DNA from: Archaeoglobi archaeon
Lineage (GTDB): Archaea; Halobacteriota; Archaeoglobi; Archaeoglobales; Archaeoglobaceae
Length of the DNA: 64,000 nt
NCBI GenBank assembly: GCA_029259415.1
Contig: JAPDIW010000044.1
Location: forward strand, 1-64,000
Direction of reading: 5' to 3'
Each line of letters begins with the position of its first letter. The first letter of the stretch is position 1. This document shows positions 1-8,345 of this stretch, piece after piece. A program made the position numbers and the translations under genes. The notes beneath the pieces were generated by a model. The model worked only from the letters and a program-made list of their open reading frames with translations, was not told the origin of the DNA and did no database searches.

Positions 1-261
1 CAAACGAATGGTAAGATCGAGAGATTCTACGGGACTCTTGAAGATAAAGCCAGATACTTTGAAACTCTGGATGAGTTTGTAGAGTGGTATAATTGCAAAA
101 GACCTCACATGAGTCTCAATCTGGAGGAGTTAGAGACACCTTATCAAGCATTTTTGAGAAAGCTCCCACCTGAGAGAGTATTGGTTACTGCTGGAGGTGG
201 TTCGATGGCAGGAAATAATTTTAGGAAATCACAGAGCTTGAAAAGAAAATTGAGGAGATAA
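1..261 (+). CDS. Transposase C-terminal fragment, integrase-core (rve) family, 5' end outside window
   Basis: An open frame runs from base 1 to a TAA at 259-261. Its translation has the signature of the end of a DDE integrase core: NGKIERFYGTLEDKARYF, then EWYNCKRPHMSL, as in IS481/IS3-like transposases where the catalytic Glu region is followed by W-Y-N-x3-R-P-H. The N-terminal helix-turn-helix and the first two catalytic Asp residues must lie left of the window. The stop is only 16 bases before the truncated phaC frame, so the right end of this element probably sits between about 262 and 300 and the insertion removed the start of phaC. I cannot see a terminal inverted repeat because only one end is present. 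Whether the full transposase is intact cannot be judged. Confidence 0.8.
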   Translation, partial: QTNGKIERFYGTLEDKARYFETLDEFVEWYNCKRPHMSLNLEELETPYQAFLRKLPPERVLVTAGGGSMAGNNFRKSQSLKRKLRR

Positions 262-277
262 ATAGACAGGTGATGCA

Positions 278-1247
278 GTGATTGCGATTCCAGAAGCTCG
301 CCCAGGCGTTTGTGAATATGAGTTCGAGATAGAGGACTGGCTTTTCAAGTTAGCTCACTTTAAATCGAAACCGAAACACAAAACTCCTGTTCTGATCTGC
401 TACGCGTTCATCAACCGTCCTTACATCCTCGATCTTCATGAAGATGTGAGCGTAATCAAGAAAATGCTAGAAGCTGGGCTCGATGTATGGCTGATAGACT
501 GGGGTTATCCAAAAAGAGCCGGCAGATACCTCCAGCTTTCAGACTACGTTGACTTCATAGATATATGTGTTGAGCATATTAGACAGAAGAAGGGCGTGGA
601 TGCTGTAACCCTACATGGCTACTGTCTTGGCTCAACTCTCAGCGTCATCTATACATCCATGTTTCCAGAAAAGGTCAAAAACCTTGTCCTGCAAGCTCCT
701 CCGGTTGACTTCTACACTTCAAACACCCTAGCAGTATGGGCGAGGAGTATAAATCTCGAAAAGATTGTAAGATCTTTAGGCAATGCTACTGGAGACATGC
801 TTAACTTGTCTTTTTTGCTTGTTGATCCTATTAGACTCATTGTGGGGAAGTACCAGTCTCTTTTGGACAATATCGACAACCAGAAGTTTGTAAGAAACTT
901 CTTCTACATGGATCACTGGATTTTCGACTCTCCCGCAGTCCCCGGAAACGTTTACGTCGAATACATAACACGCTGGTATCGCAGGAATGAAGTAATAAAC
1001 GAAGTTTTTGACTACAAGGGCAGAAGAGTGAATTTGAAAAACATAAAGATGCCAACACTTGTTCTCGTAGCTAAGAAAGACCATATAACTCCTCCTGAAT
1101 CAGTCTCACAGTTTTTTGAGAGAATACCGGCAAAGGACAAGAAAATGATTCTGTCAGAAAAGGGACATTGGTCTGACAGTTAGCAGTTCATCTCAGAAGA
1201 AGGTCTGGCCGGAAGCTATAAAATGGATTGTGGAAAGGTCTGATTAA
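278..1247 (+). pseudogene. phaC: Class III poly(3-hydroxyalkanoate) synthase subunit PhaC, broken at both ends
   Basis: PhaC polymerises (R)-3-hydroxyacyl-CoA into PHA as an alpha/beta hydrolase. The first frame (278-1183, GTG start, 301 aa) has the PhaC block VLICYAFINRPYILDL, the lipase-like box GYCLGS with the nucleophile at Cys116, the general-base Asp at about 268 (AKKDHITPP) and His297 (EKGHW). Two defects are visible. The first roughly 35 residues of a normal class III PhaC are missing next to a transposase end. After His297 a small indel shifts the frame to a stop at 1183; reading on in the +1 frame gives LTVSSSSQKKVWPEAIKWI and a stop TAA at 1245-1247. That restored end overlaps the ATG of the next gene as TAATG, so the unbroken gene ended there. 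A sequencing error cannot be excluded for the indel. No phaE is visible in the window. Confidence 0.75.
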
Positions 1248-1702
1248 TGACAACGCTGGAAGAGCTGAAAGGAATTTACTGCAAGAAGGGTGGAGAGCTA
1301 AAGCCCTTCGAGAAGTTCGAGGGTGAAGTGAGGGAAGGATACAGGATAGAATACGAGAAAAAGCTCAATGAAATTGATGTAACGTTCTTCGGGCTTGCAT
1401 CCGGTGATTTGAACCCGGTGCATTTTGATGAGGATTTTGCGAGCAAAACGAAATTTGGTGGTAGAGTTGTGCATGGAATGCTCACCACAAGTCTTGTTTC
1501 TGCGGCAGTTGCGAGGATGCCAGGGACAATTGTTCTGCTTGAACAGAGCTTTCGATACGTTTCTCCAGTAAGAATCGGAGATACAGTGAGGGTAGAGGGT
1601 GTTGTAACAGAGGTAATTAAGAACCGGTGTAAAGTAGACGTGAAGTGTTTTGTTGATGACAAAGTTGTTGCAGAGGGATGGGTGAAGGTTCTTATCTGGT
1701 GA
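1247..1702 (+). CDS. phaJ: MaoC-like (R)-specific enoyl-CoA hydratase, PhaJ type
   Basis: A 151-residue single hot-dog-fold protein. The hydratase-2 motif is present: ASGDLNPVHFDEDFA, with the catalytic Asp and His, then KFGGRVVHGML. Members hydrate trans-2-enoyl-CoA from beta-oxidation to (R)-3-hydroxyacyl-CoA, the monomer for PHA synthase. The start codon overlaps the stop of the restored phaC frame (TAATG), so the two were translationally coupled and this assignment fits the neighbour. The N-terminal stretch of about 45 residues before the motif matches the usual 130-160 aa length of PhaJ. It appears intact even though phaC is broken, so it may now serve fatty-acid metabolism. A general MaoC dehydratase of another pathway is the alternative. 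Confidence 0.8.
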   Translation: MTTLEELKGIYCKKGGELKPFEKFEGEVREGYRIEYEKKLNEIDVTFFGLASGDLNPVHFDEDFASKTKFGGRVVHGMLTTSLVSAAVARMPGTIVLLEQSFRYVSPVRIGDTVRVEGVVTEVIKNRCKVDVKCFVDDKVVAEGWVKVLIW

Positions 1703-1803
1703 TTTTGTAAGCAGTAAAGGCCCAGGCCAGTAAAGGCTACATACAGAAAAACCCCATAAGGTAGGTGGAACACAACCCATTCGCCAAGCGTTACCGGAAG
1801 GGG

Positions 1804-3168
1804 ATGAGAAAGATTGCACTAGTGTATCCGAACAGATACGTTGGCGGGATAGCCAACACCGGCCTGCAGTACATTTACGCCAAAATCAATGAAAGCGACG
1901 CAATCTGCGAGCGCTTTTACGCTGACGTCTTCGACGGTTTGAGGAGTGTTGAATCAGCCACGCCCCTTTCGGAATTTGACGTTGCTCTTTTCAGCCTCCA
2001 GTACGAGATGGATTACTTTAAAGCCGTTGAAATTTTGAATAAAAGCGGGTTTAAGGGGATGAAGATTGCAGGCGGGCCGTGCGTTATGGAAAACCCCCTG
2101 CCATTAATGGATTACTTTGACGCATTTTTCATTGGCGAAGTAGAGGGTTATGTGGAGGATTTGATAACGGCAAAAACACCTGAGGAGCTATCTGGAATTC
2201 CAGGCATTTATACCGGGAAGGAGGAGAAAGTCAGGAGAGTTTATGCTAAGCTAGGCAAGCACATGGACAGACAGATAATTGGCGATGGAGCTTACGGCAG
2301 GTGCTTTTTGCTTGAAATCGGCAGAGGATGCATCAGGAAGTGCAGATTCTGCATCGTCAGACAGATATACTTCCCTCCAAGGTGGAGGAGGCGAAACCTC
2401 CTTCCAGAGGTGAAAGAGGATAAGGCAGCAATCATCGCCCCCTCACCCTCAGACCATCCCCAATTCAAGGAAATCGTGCAGCAGTACGTTGAGGAGGGTA
2501 AGGAAGTCTCTCCATCTTCTGTGAGAGCGGACACGCTTGACGAGGAGCTTGCGGATTTGCTGAAAAGGGCTGGAGTCAGAACACTCACAGTTGCCCCTGA
2601 AACCGCTTCCGAGAAGCTGCAGGAGGTGATAAACAAGGGGATTGGGGAGGAGGACGTGATTAGGGCTGCAGAACTCGCCTCAACGCGATTCGAGAAGGTC
2701 AAGCTTTACTACATGGTCGGTTTGCCCGGAGAAGAGATGGAAGACGTTAAAGCAATTGTGGAGCAGAGCCTGAGGGTTAGAAATCTTGTTAGAAGGGTGG
2801 AAATCTCAGTTAACCCGCTCGTTCCAAAGCCCCACACCCCGCTCCAGTGGATCGGATTCGGTGGAAAGGAGAACCTTAAGGAGGGGCTGAGTGAGCTCAA
2901 GAAAAAGCTTGATTACCTGAGAAAGGAGACAAAAAAGGTGGGCATAGAAGCGGATATATCAGGATTCAGAGAGTTTGCCGTTCAGACCATACTGTCGAGA
3001 GGAGACAGAAAAGTTGCGGCAATGCTTGAAGGTGCCAGCTACAGAAAGTTTGAGGAGTACCTGCGACCCATCGACCCGGAGACGCCATTGCCGTGGGATT
3101 TCATCGACCACGGATACAGGAAGAGCACGCTTTTGAAGGAGTACGACAAAATAAAGAAAATTCTTTAA
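1804..3168 (+). CDS. Radical SAM protein with N-terminal cobalamin-binding-like domain
   Basis: 454 aa from the ATG at 1804. The frame is open further upstream to a GTG at 1765, but the family-like opening MRKIALVYPNRYVGG begins at 1804. The first roughly 130 residues look like a Rossmann/B12-binding domain, ending in GGPCVMENPLPL and FFIGEVEG. The radical SAM cluster is Cys176-x3-Cys180-x2-Cys183 (GRGCIRKCRFC), followed by the barrel with ETASEKLQEVINKG and the SAM-binding YYMVGLPGE. The C-terminal part (VEISVNPLVPKPHTPLQW) resembles MiaB/B12 radical SAM proteins of archaea with no assigned substrate. It lies 22 bases ahead of a CooC-like ATPase, so it is probably the first gene of a three-gene unit. 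Reaction unknown. Confidence 0.85.
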   Translation: MRKIALVYPNRYVGGIANTGLQYIYAKINESDAICERFYADVFDGLRSVESATPLSEFDVALFSLQYEMDYFKAVEILNKSGFKGMKIAGGPCVMENPLPLMDYFDAFFIGEVEGYVEDLITAKTPEELSGIPGIYTGKEEKVRRVYAKLGKHMDRQIIGDGAYGRCFLLEIGRGCIRKCRFCIVRQIYFPPRWRRRNLLPEVKEDKAAIIAPSPSDHPQFKEIVQQYVEEGKEVSPSSVRADTLDEELADLLKRAGVRTLTVAPETASEKLQEVINKGIGEEDVIRAAELASTRFEKVKLYYMVGLPGEEMEDVKAIVEQSLRVRNLVRRVEISVNPLVPKPHTPLQWIGFGGKENLKEGLSELKKKLDYLRKETKKVGIEADISGFREFAVQTILSRGDRKVAAMLEGASYRKFEEYLRPIDPETPLPWDFIDHGYRKSTLLKEYDKIKKIL

Positions 3169-3190
3169 TCGCCGTCTCTAACTTCAGCCA

Positions 3191-3940
3191 ATGAAGATCG
3201 CTATATCGGGCAAGGGAGGCGTTGGAAAGACAACTCTTGCAGCAGTCCTCGCTCACCTCTTTGCGAGGGACGGTTACAGAGTTACCGCAATAGACTGTGA
3301 TGCGGACATCAACCTTCCATCCGCGCTCGGCCTGAAGGAGAAACCAAAACCGCTCTCTGAACTGCATGAAATCATAGAGCAGAGAGTTGTAGGGCCGATG
3401 GGGATGTACAAGCTCAATCCGAAGGTTGACGACGTTTTTGAGGAGTATTCCGTCTACAACGAGGATGGGGTAAGAGTTCTCGTTCTCGGAACGATTGAAA
3501 AGGGAGGAGAGGGTTGCTTCTGTCCCGAAAACGCCTTTTTGAGGGCGATACTGAGGCATGCCATATTCAAAAGGGAGGACGTGCTGATTCTGGACATGGA
3601 GGCAGGAATCGAGCACCTCGGAAGGGGAACGGCAAGAGGTGTAGATTTGCTTATTGCAGTGATAGAGCCGGGAACGAGGGCTGTTGAGACGCTTGACAGA
3701 ATCAGGAAGCTCGGAATGGACATTGGTATAGAAAGAATTGCGGTTGTTGTAAACAAGTTCATCGAGTCTGAGAGGGCAAGAGAGTTGATTTCCGGTATAG
3801 ATTATCCAATTCTGGGTATTATCCCGTACAATCAGTGCTTTGTAACAGCGGACCTTGAAAACGTTCCACCGTATAAAGTATGTGATCTGAAGCCTTTTGA
3901 GGAGATAAAAAGGAAGATTATTGAGGAGCTCGTTCAATGA
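3191..3940 (+). CDS. cooC: CooC-like nickel-insertion ATPase (MinD/Mrp superfamily)
   Basis: 249 aa. The deviant P-loop GKGGVGKTT lies at residues 7-15, DCDADINLPSALGL follows as the MinD-type switch segment, and a CFC pair (Cys109, Cys111) sits in GEGCFCPENAF. The CxC pair is the conserved metal-binding dimer site of CooC, which loads nickel into the C-cluster of carbon monoxide dehydrogenase. LILDMEAGIEHLGRG is the Walker B region with the Glu-His-Leu-Gly context typical of CooC. The gene overlaps the next one by ATGA and follows the radical SAM gene by 22 bases. No CODH gene is in the window, so the client enzyme is inferred. Archaeoglobus relatives carry several CooC copies. Confidence 0.85.
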   Translation: MKIAISGKGGVGKTTLAAVLAHLFARDGYRVTAIDCDADINLPSALGLKEKPKPLSELHEIIEQRVVGPMGMYKLNPKVDDVFEEYSVYNEDGVRVLVLGTIEKGGEGCFCPENAFLRAILRHAIFKREDVLILDMEAGIEHLGRGTARGVDLLIAVIEPGTRAVETLDRIRKLGMDIGIERIAVVVNKFIESERARELISGIDYPILGIIPYNQCFVTADLENVPPYKVCDLKPFEEIKRKIIEELVQ

Positions 3941-4581
3941 AGCTCGGTGTGGTAACGAGAAAGGGAAAAAGGCGGGAAGACATCAGGATGTTCTCCCAGT
4001 TCTTCGAAGTTAAGGTCTATGAAATACCTGAAAACCTTCCTGAGCTGATAGATGAGCCCGATAAAATTCTGAGGTTGCCGGAAGACTTTGACGTGGATAT
4101 GATCGTCTCATTTGCCGCGCATCCTGACATAAACCTTGAACTGATAAAGCAGGCTGCCGAGAGGGGAATTGGGCTCATCGTGGTATCAGGAGGAGCTAGG
4201 GGAGGAGCTTACAAGCAGCTTAGGGAAGAGGGCGAGAAGAGAGGGGTCAGGGTGGTGTGGGAGGAAATATGCTGCGCCACGCCAAAGGTGGAAGACGAGA
4301 GGGTCAGGGAGTTCTTCGAGCACTTCGGCTCTCCAGAGATGGAAGTTTCAGTTGAGAATGGCAGGATAAAGGATGCGAGGGTTAAGAGGAGTGCCTTCTG
4401 CGGAGCCACGTACTTTGTGGCGGAGAAAATTAAGGGGTTGGGTGTCGAAGAAGCACCGACAAAGGCGGGATATTATGCTCAGATTTTCCCTTGCGTAGCA
4501 CCGAGGGATGGGATACACAAAGCTGCGAGGGCGCACAAGAGGGCGGTTGAGAAGGCAATTGAGAAGGCTTTGAAGGGATAA
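3937..4581 (+). CDS. DUF166 family protein
   Basis: 214 aa, start overlapping the CooC stop (ATGA). The protein resembles the archaeal DUF166 family, sometimes labelled thymidylate-synthase-like without biochemical support. Conserved cysteines are visible in EEICCATPKVE, RSAFCGATYFVAEKI and IFPCVAPRDG, so a metal or cluster ligand role is possible. The N-terminal half looks like a Rossmann-like fold (MIVSFAAHPDINLEL, GLIVVSGGARGGAYKQL). The C-terminus ends in a lysine- and alanine-rich helix. Its tight coupling to a CooC-like ATPase suggests a part in metal-centre maturation, which is inference from context only. Confidence 0.75.
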   Translation: MKLGVVTRKGKRREDIRMFSQFFEVKVYEIPENLPELIDEPDKILRLPEDFDVDMIVSFAAHPDINLELIKQAAERGIGLIVVSGGARGGAYKQLREEGEKRGVRVVWEEICCATPKVEDERVREFFEHFGSPEMEVSVENGRIKDARVKRSAFCGATYFVAEKIKGLGVEEAPTKAGYYAQIFPCVAPRDGIHKAARAHKRAVEKAIEKALKG

Positions 4582-4691
4582 CTACTTTTGAATCCCCATT
4601 TAGTAGTAAATCTACTCCATTGGAATATTAAACCGTGGCTTTCAGCAGCTTCAAAAACATGAAATTTAAAAGGAGACTGGAAGACACTAAT

Positions 4692-4714
4692 GGAGACAGA
4701 GCAATTTGTCTCTC
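4692..4714. terminator. Hairpin between convergent operons
   Basis: GAGACA at 4693-4698 and TGTCTC at 4707-4712 form a perfect 6-bp stem with an 8-base loop, roughly midway in the 185-base gap between the DUF166 stop (4581) and the ABC ATPase stop (4767). The runs TTTTTAAAAAAAC at about 4747-4760 could supply T tracts for either strand. Convergent placement fits a shared terminator. Evidence is structural only. Confidence 0.35.
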
Positions 4715-4766
4715 TCACAAAGAGAACAAACAGTTTAAGGTTTGAATTTTTAAAAAAACAAGAAAA

Positions 4767-5531
4767 TTAAAGGATATCTGGAAAGACGTATCGCCTCCCA
4801 TTGTTCTCAAAAATTTTTACGTCAACGCCATAAACTCTTTTTAGATTCTCCGCAGTTAATACATCTCGAACATCCCCATAACCAACTATTCCACCTTTAC
4901 ACATCAGCAGAACCTTGTCCGAAAAAATGGAGGCTAAATTCGGGTCGTGCTCACTCATTACTACAGCAATACCGTCCTTTGCGATTTCTTTCAAAACTTT
5001 TAATACAACAATTTTGTTTTTCAGGTCCAGATGGGATGTCGGCTCATCAAGAAGTAAAATTCTCGGTTGCTGAATTAGAGCCCTCGCTATAAGGACAAGT
5101 CTAAGTTCTCCACCGCTCAACTGTGTGTAGGGTTTGTTTGCCAAGTTGCTTAAACCGAGCTTATCAAGAACCTCATAAGCAAGTTCGTAATCATCTTTTG
5201 TTGGCATTGAAAAGCCTAAATGTGGCGTTCTTCCACTTAACACTACATCCACGACTCTGTACGGAAATGCTGGTGAATGTGCCTGCGGAACGTATCCAAC
5301 GAGCTTTGCAAATTCTTTTTCGTTAAGCCTTGTAACCTCAAACGAGTCGATGAATACAGTGCCTGTTGGCCTCAGCAATCTGTTTAAACACTTAATCAGG
5401 GTGGTTTTACCACTACCATTTGGGCCAAGAACCGTTAAAATCTCACCCTCTTCGACTTCGAAGGATAGATTTTCGAATACGACCCTCTCGCCATAGCTGA
5501 ATCTCAAGTTCCTCACTTTAACCCCACTCAT
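4767..5531 (-). CDS. ABC importer ATP-binding protein, FecE/BtuD type
   Basis: 254 aa. Walker A is GPNGSGKTTL (residues 36-45), the Q-loop is YVPQAH, the signature is LSGGE (138-142) and Walker B with the D-loop is LLLDEPTSHLD (159-169); the H-loop is MSEHDP. The length and the PQAHSPAFPYRVVDVVLSGR segment match ATPases that energise type II importers of siderophores, haem or corrinoids. It overlaps the permease stop by 14 bases and is the last gene of the minus-strand operon that begins at 11418. The substrate is not readable from this subunit. Confidence 0.92.
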   Translation of the reverse strand: MSGVKVRNLRFSYGERVVFENLSFEVEEGEILTVLGPNGSGKTTLIKCLNRLLRPTGTVFIDSFEVTRLNEKEFAKLVGYVPQAHSPAFPYRVVDVVLSGRTPHLGFSMPTKDDYELAYEVLDKLGLSNLANKPYTQLSGGELRLVLIARALIQQPRILLLDEPTSHLDLKNKIVVLKVLKEIAKDGIAVVMSEHDPNLASIFSDKVLLMCKGGIVGYGDVRDVLTAENLKRVYGVDVKIFENNGRRYVFPDIL

Positions 5532-6534
5532 GCGCAGCCCTCCTCATCAGGTAGAGGAACATCGGCGCCCCAATCAGCGTGGTTATTATTCCAACCGGTA
5601 TCTCAAAAGTCCAGACAGTTCTCGAAAGTAGGTCTGCAGCAAGCATGAACGAAGCTCCAACTGAAATTGAGGCTGGCAACAGGACTTTCGGGTCGGAACC
5701 GACTAAGAATCTGGTTATATGTGGAGATATCAAGCAAACCCAGCCTATTATTCCGGTTACAGAGACAACGGAAGCTGTAGCAATCGATGCAAACAGTATT
5801 ATGAGCATTCTCTCTCTTCCAACGTTAATACCGAGAGATTTGGCTTCCTCATCACCCATTGAAAGAGCAAAAATTCTCCATCTAAAAATTAAAAGCCCCA
5901 ATATCCCCACTATTGCTAAAGGGGCAGAAGTGGTCACATCTCTCCAGGTTACTGTATACAGCCTACCGATTATCCAAGCGACGATGGTTTGTGTCTTCTC
6001 AGGCTCGACAAGTATTTGAATCAGCGAAAGCAGACCTGAAAATAGGGCAGAGACTACAATACCTGCAAGAACAAGAGATGTTGGCAAAAACTGCCCTCTG
6101 AACTTGGATAAGGACATTGTTATAGCAATGGCTATCAAGGCGAAGAGTATGGCTGAGGGCTGTATTAAGAAAATATAACCAGCTCCAAGTAAGGCTATCG
6201 ACAAAGCAGCTCCAAAAGCAGCTCCAGATGATATTCCGAGTATATAAGGGCTTACAAGTGGATTTCTAAGAACTGTCTGCAAAGCAGCACCTGATATACC
6301 CATGCAAGCTCCGAAAAGCATCGCCTCGATCGCTCTTGGTAATCTAACGTTGAAAATGATGGTGTGTTCAATGGTGTCTTCTAGGAAGATTGATGGGATT
6401 TCACTGGGAGATATTGCGTACTTTCCGAGGGATAAATAGACAAGAAACATCAGAAGTGGTAATAAAATAAATCCAAATCTATACTTCTGAGAGTCCAAAA
6501 TCTTCCTGAAGACGTGTATAAATTCCACTGACAC
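5518..6534 (-). CDS. FecCD/BtuC-type ABC importer permease
   Basis: 338 aa with about nine to ten hydrophobic segments. Family blocks are RLPRAIEAMLFGACMGISGA, QTVLRNPLVSPYILGISSGA, the FAS...TGIIGWVCLISPHITR region and the SRTVWTFEIPVGIITTLIGA end. This is the membrane half of a type II uptake ABC transporter for iron-siderophore, haem or vitamin B12-like ligands. The chosen start overlaps the preceding binding-protein gene by 56 bases; an internal Met at residue 29 would remove the overlap but cut into the first helix. The overlap implies translational coupling. Only one permease is present for two binding proteins. Confidence 0.92.
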   Translation of the reverse strand: MSVEFIHVFRKILDSQKYRFGFILLPLLMFLVYLSLGKYAISPSEIPSIFLEDTIEHTIIFNVRLPRAIEAMLFGACMGISGAALQTVLRNPLVSPYILGISSGAAFGAALSIALLGAGYIFLIQPSAILFALIAIAITMSLSKFRGQFLPTSLVLAGIVVSALFSGLLSLIQILVEPEKTQTIVAWIIGRLYTVTWRDVTTSAPLAIVGILGLLIFRWRIFALSMGDEEAKSLGINVGRERMLIILFASIATASVVSVTGIIGWVCLISPHITRFLVGSDPKVLLPASISVGASFMLAADLLSRTVWTFEIPVGIITTLIGAPMFLYLMRRAAHEWG

Positions 6535-7528
6535 CGTAGATCACCTCGAAAACTTCATTTGCTTCTTCTTCAAAATCCCAGTCGAAGAGATCGGGGTGCA
6601 GAGCTTTTACCATGTGCATGGCTTGAGTTACAAGAAGAGCTGGATCGTATCCGACGTAACCCACGAAGACCTTGTAGACTCTTTTGTCCTTTACCGCCGT
6701 TATGTCTTTCCACTGTGAGTCTGTTATGAGATCTCCAGGAGTTAGTGTACTCATAGCGTGGATGATTATTACGTCTGGATTCCAGAGTGCCACCTGTTCG
6801 AACGAAACAGATGCCATGGGGGCTGAACCATAACTTCTCGGTATCTCGGATGCAACATTAATTCCTCCGGCGTACTTAAGTGTGAACGGAGTCTCCCCAA
6901 CCATAACTCTGAGGTTCTCCTTGGTTGCTGTTGGGCCCAAGACGAGAACTTTCGGCTTTTCCTGAACAAACGATGCCTTTTCCTCCAACTCTGAGAATCT
7001 TGCTGATATGTAATCTGCGATTTTTTCGGCGTCTTCCTCCTTCCCAACCACCTTTCCAACGAGTTTTACTGTTGCAAGAAAATCGTCCAGATCCTTAACG
7101 GTCCTGTACGTGCAAATTGTGGGAATTCCAAACTCACTCTGAATCTTATCTGCAACTTCCGTGAGTGTGCCATAAACAAAGACGACGTCCGGATTCAATT
7201 CCGCAAGTTTCTCCAGACTTAATGTTCCCTGCCACGGATTTCCAACGTCGGGTATGTCCTCTATCTCAGGATAGACGTGCCTTAAAACCGGACATCTCTT
7301 CGCGTAGCTCTCGACTCCTACAACCTTCTTCCCTTCTCCAAGTGCAATCAGAATCCTCGTGGCATCCGGACTCAAGCTGACGATTCTCTCAACTTTAGCC
7401 GGGATTTCAACCTCTCTGCCGACTGCATCCGTAACTTTAATTTTGCTCCCCTCTTCAACTGGCGTTATGCATCCAGAAAAAGATGCGATAACGGTCAGCA
7501 ACAAAAAGAGAGTGAGAAACTTTCTCAC
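6479..7528 (-). CDS. Lipoprotein substrate-binding protein of the FecB/BtuF type (copy 1)
   Basis: 349 aa. A signal peptide ends in the lipobox SFSGC (Cys20), so it should be lipid-anchored outside the membrane. The class III periplasmic-binding fold follows: KVERIVSLSPDATRILIALG, then LEKLAELNPDVVFVYG and WNPDVIIIHA. The C-terminus EEANEVFEVIYGV is very similar to that of the second binding protein at 9347-10387, so they are in-operon paralogs. It is encoded directly before the permease and overlaps it, so it is likely the cognate binding protein. The ligand cannot be deduced: iron chelates, corrinoids and haem all use this family. Confidence 0.9.
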   Translation of the reverse strand: MRKFLTLFLLLTVIASFSGCITPVEEGSKIKVTDAVGREVEIPAKVERIVSLSPDATRILIALGEGKKVVGVESYAKRCPVLRHVYPEIEDIPDVGNPWQGTLSLEKLAELNPDVVFVYGTLTEVADKIQSEFGIPTICTYRTVKDLDDFLATVKLVGKVVGKEEDAEKIADYISARFSELEEKASFVQEKPKVLVLGPTATKENLRVMVGETPFTLKYAGGINVASEIPRSYGSAPMASVSFEQVALWNPDVIIIHAMSTLTPGDLITDSQWKDITAVKDKRVYKVFVGYVGYDPALLVTQAMHMVKALHPDLFDWDFEEEANEVFEVIYGVSGIYTRLQEDFGLSEV

Positions 7529-7539
7529 TAAAGTTCACC

Positions 7540-7989
7540 TCACATGCACGGGTAGATTTCTTTGACCTCTATAATTATCGCAGCTTTTGGTGTCAGCTCT
7601 CGTTTCATCATCTCTTCAAGCTTCTTTCGTATTTCTGGGTCGTCTTCCTTTTCGAGCTTATCTTTCAGTCTTCTTCTCCGTCTCTCCATTTTTTCTTTAA
7701 CAAGTTTTACGGCTCTTTCAAAGAGGTCACCACTCGTTACAACTTTTGCCCTGCCCTTAAGCTGATAAGCTCTAAGCTTCTCAACATCTGTTACCGCGAT
7801 AGCTACCATTTCGTTTTCTCTCAGATTCTTTCTCGTCTTGTTCATCTTCACGTCCACGATGAGGATTCGCGAATCGTCTATTGGTTCGACCAAGCCCACC
7901 GGAATAACGTTCGGCATACCGTCTTTAGTCGAGGTTGCGAAGTAGCAAATGTTACTCCCTAGAATTTCTTTCAGCTCATTCGTTAGCAT
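7540..7989 (-). CDS. Pyridoxamine 5'-phosphate oxidase-like FMN-binding protein
   Basis: 149 aa. The split-barrel flavin-binding fold of the PNPOx-like family is recognisable: CYFATSTKDGMPNVIPVGLV at the N-terminus, ILIVDVKMNKTRKNLRENE with the FMN-phosphate-binding Lys-Thr region, and LKGRAKVVTSGDLFERAVKL. A highly charged segment (ERRRRRLKDKLEKEDD, residues about 103-118) inserts before the last strand. Archaeal members are usually short oxidoreductases of unknown substrate. It overlaps the cupin gene by 14 bases and precedes the binding protein by 11 bases. A reductive or flavin-dependent step on the operon's small molecule is inferred. Confidence 0.8.
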   Translation of the reverse strand: MLTNELKEILGSNICYFATSTKDGMPNVIPVGLVEPIDDSRILIVDVKMNKTRKNLRENEMVAIAVTDVEKLRAYQLKGRAKVVTSGDLFERAVKLVKEKMERRRRRLKDKLEKEDDPEIRKKLEEMMKRELTPKAAIIIEVKEIYPCM

Positions 7990-8341
7990 CGTTCAACCTC
8001 CTCAGAATAGATTTCAATTCATCTAACGTCTTGTAATGCGCCCCAAGAGAAATCAAAATCGCTTCCGCGTCATCTTCGCATTCAAGTCCTGTTACAAAGT
8101 TCGCAGGAATGAATGCAAGATCTCCCGTATTTATCTCTGCTTTTTCCCTTTCTGATGCTAGTCTGACCCTACCTTTCGTTAAAATCATTATTCCATCCCT
8201 TGGATGAGAATGCGGTTCAACCTTCAGACCGGCAGGAATCTTTAAGTGTATCACTGCAATTTTCTCTGAAACGAACAACGGTTTCATCACACCTTCGGGC
8301 GTGTTGAATTCTTCCATCTCGTTAAATCTCACAACCTCCAT
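7976..8341 (-). CDS. Small cupin-domain protein
   Basis: 121 aa, a single cupin barrel. The metal-site motif 1 is PHSHPRDGIMILTKG (G-x5-H-x-H-type, with His-x-His then a downstream acidic/hydrophobic strand) and motif 2 is GDLAFIPANFVTGLE, in which the usual final His is not evident. Small archaeal cupins bind a divalent metal and act as dioxygenases, isomerases or sensors. It is four bases downstream of the methyltransferase stop and overlaps the FMN protein by 14 bases. A role as metal-binding or ligand-modifying partner in this operon is a guess from context. Confidence 0.8.
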   Translation of the reverse strand: MEVVRFNEMEEFNTPEGVMKPLFVSEKIAVIHLKIPAGLKVEPHSHPRDGIMILTKGRVRLASEREKAEINTGDLAFIPANFVTGLECEDDAEAILISLGAHYKTLDELKSILRRLNDANE

Positions 8342-8345
8342 GAAG

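Noticed and set aside
3101..3937. 278-codon open frame on the minus strand
   Set aside because: It lies entirely opposite the CooC-like gene, has no recognisable motif and no ribosome binding site.
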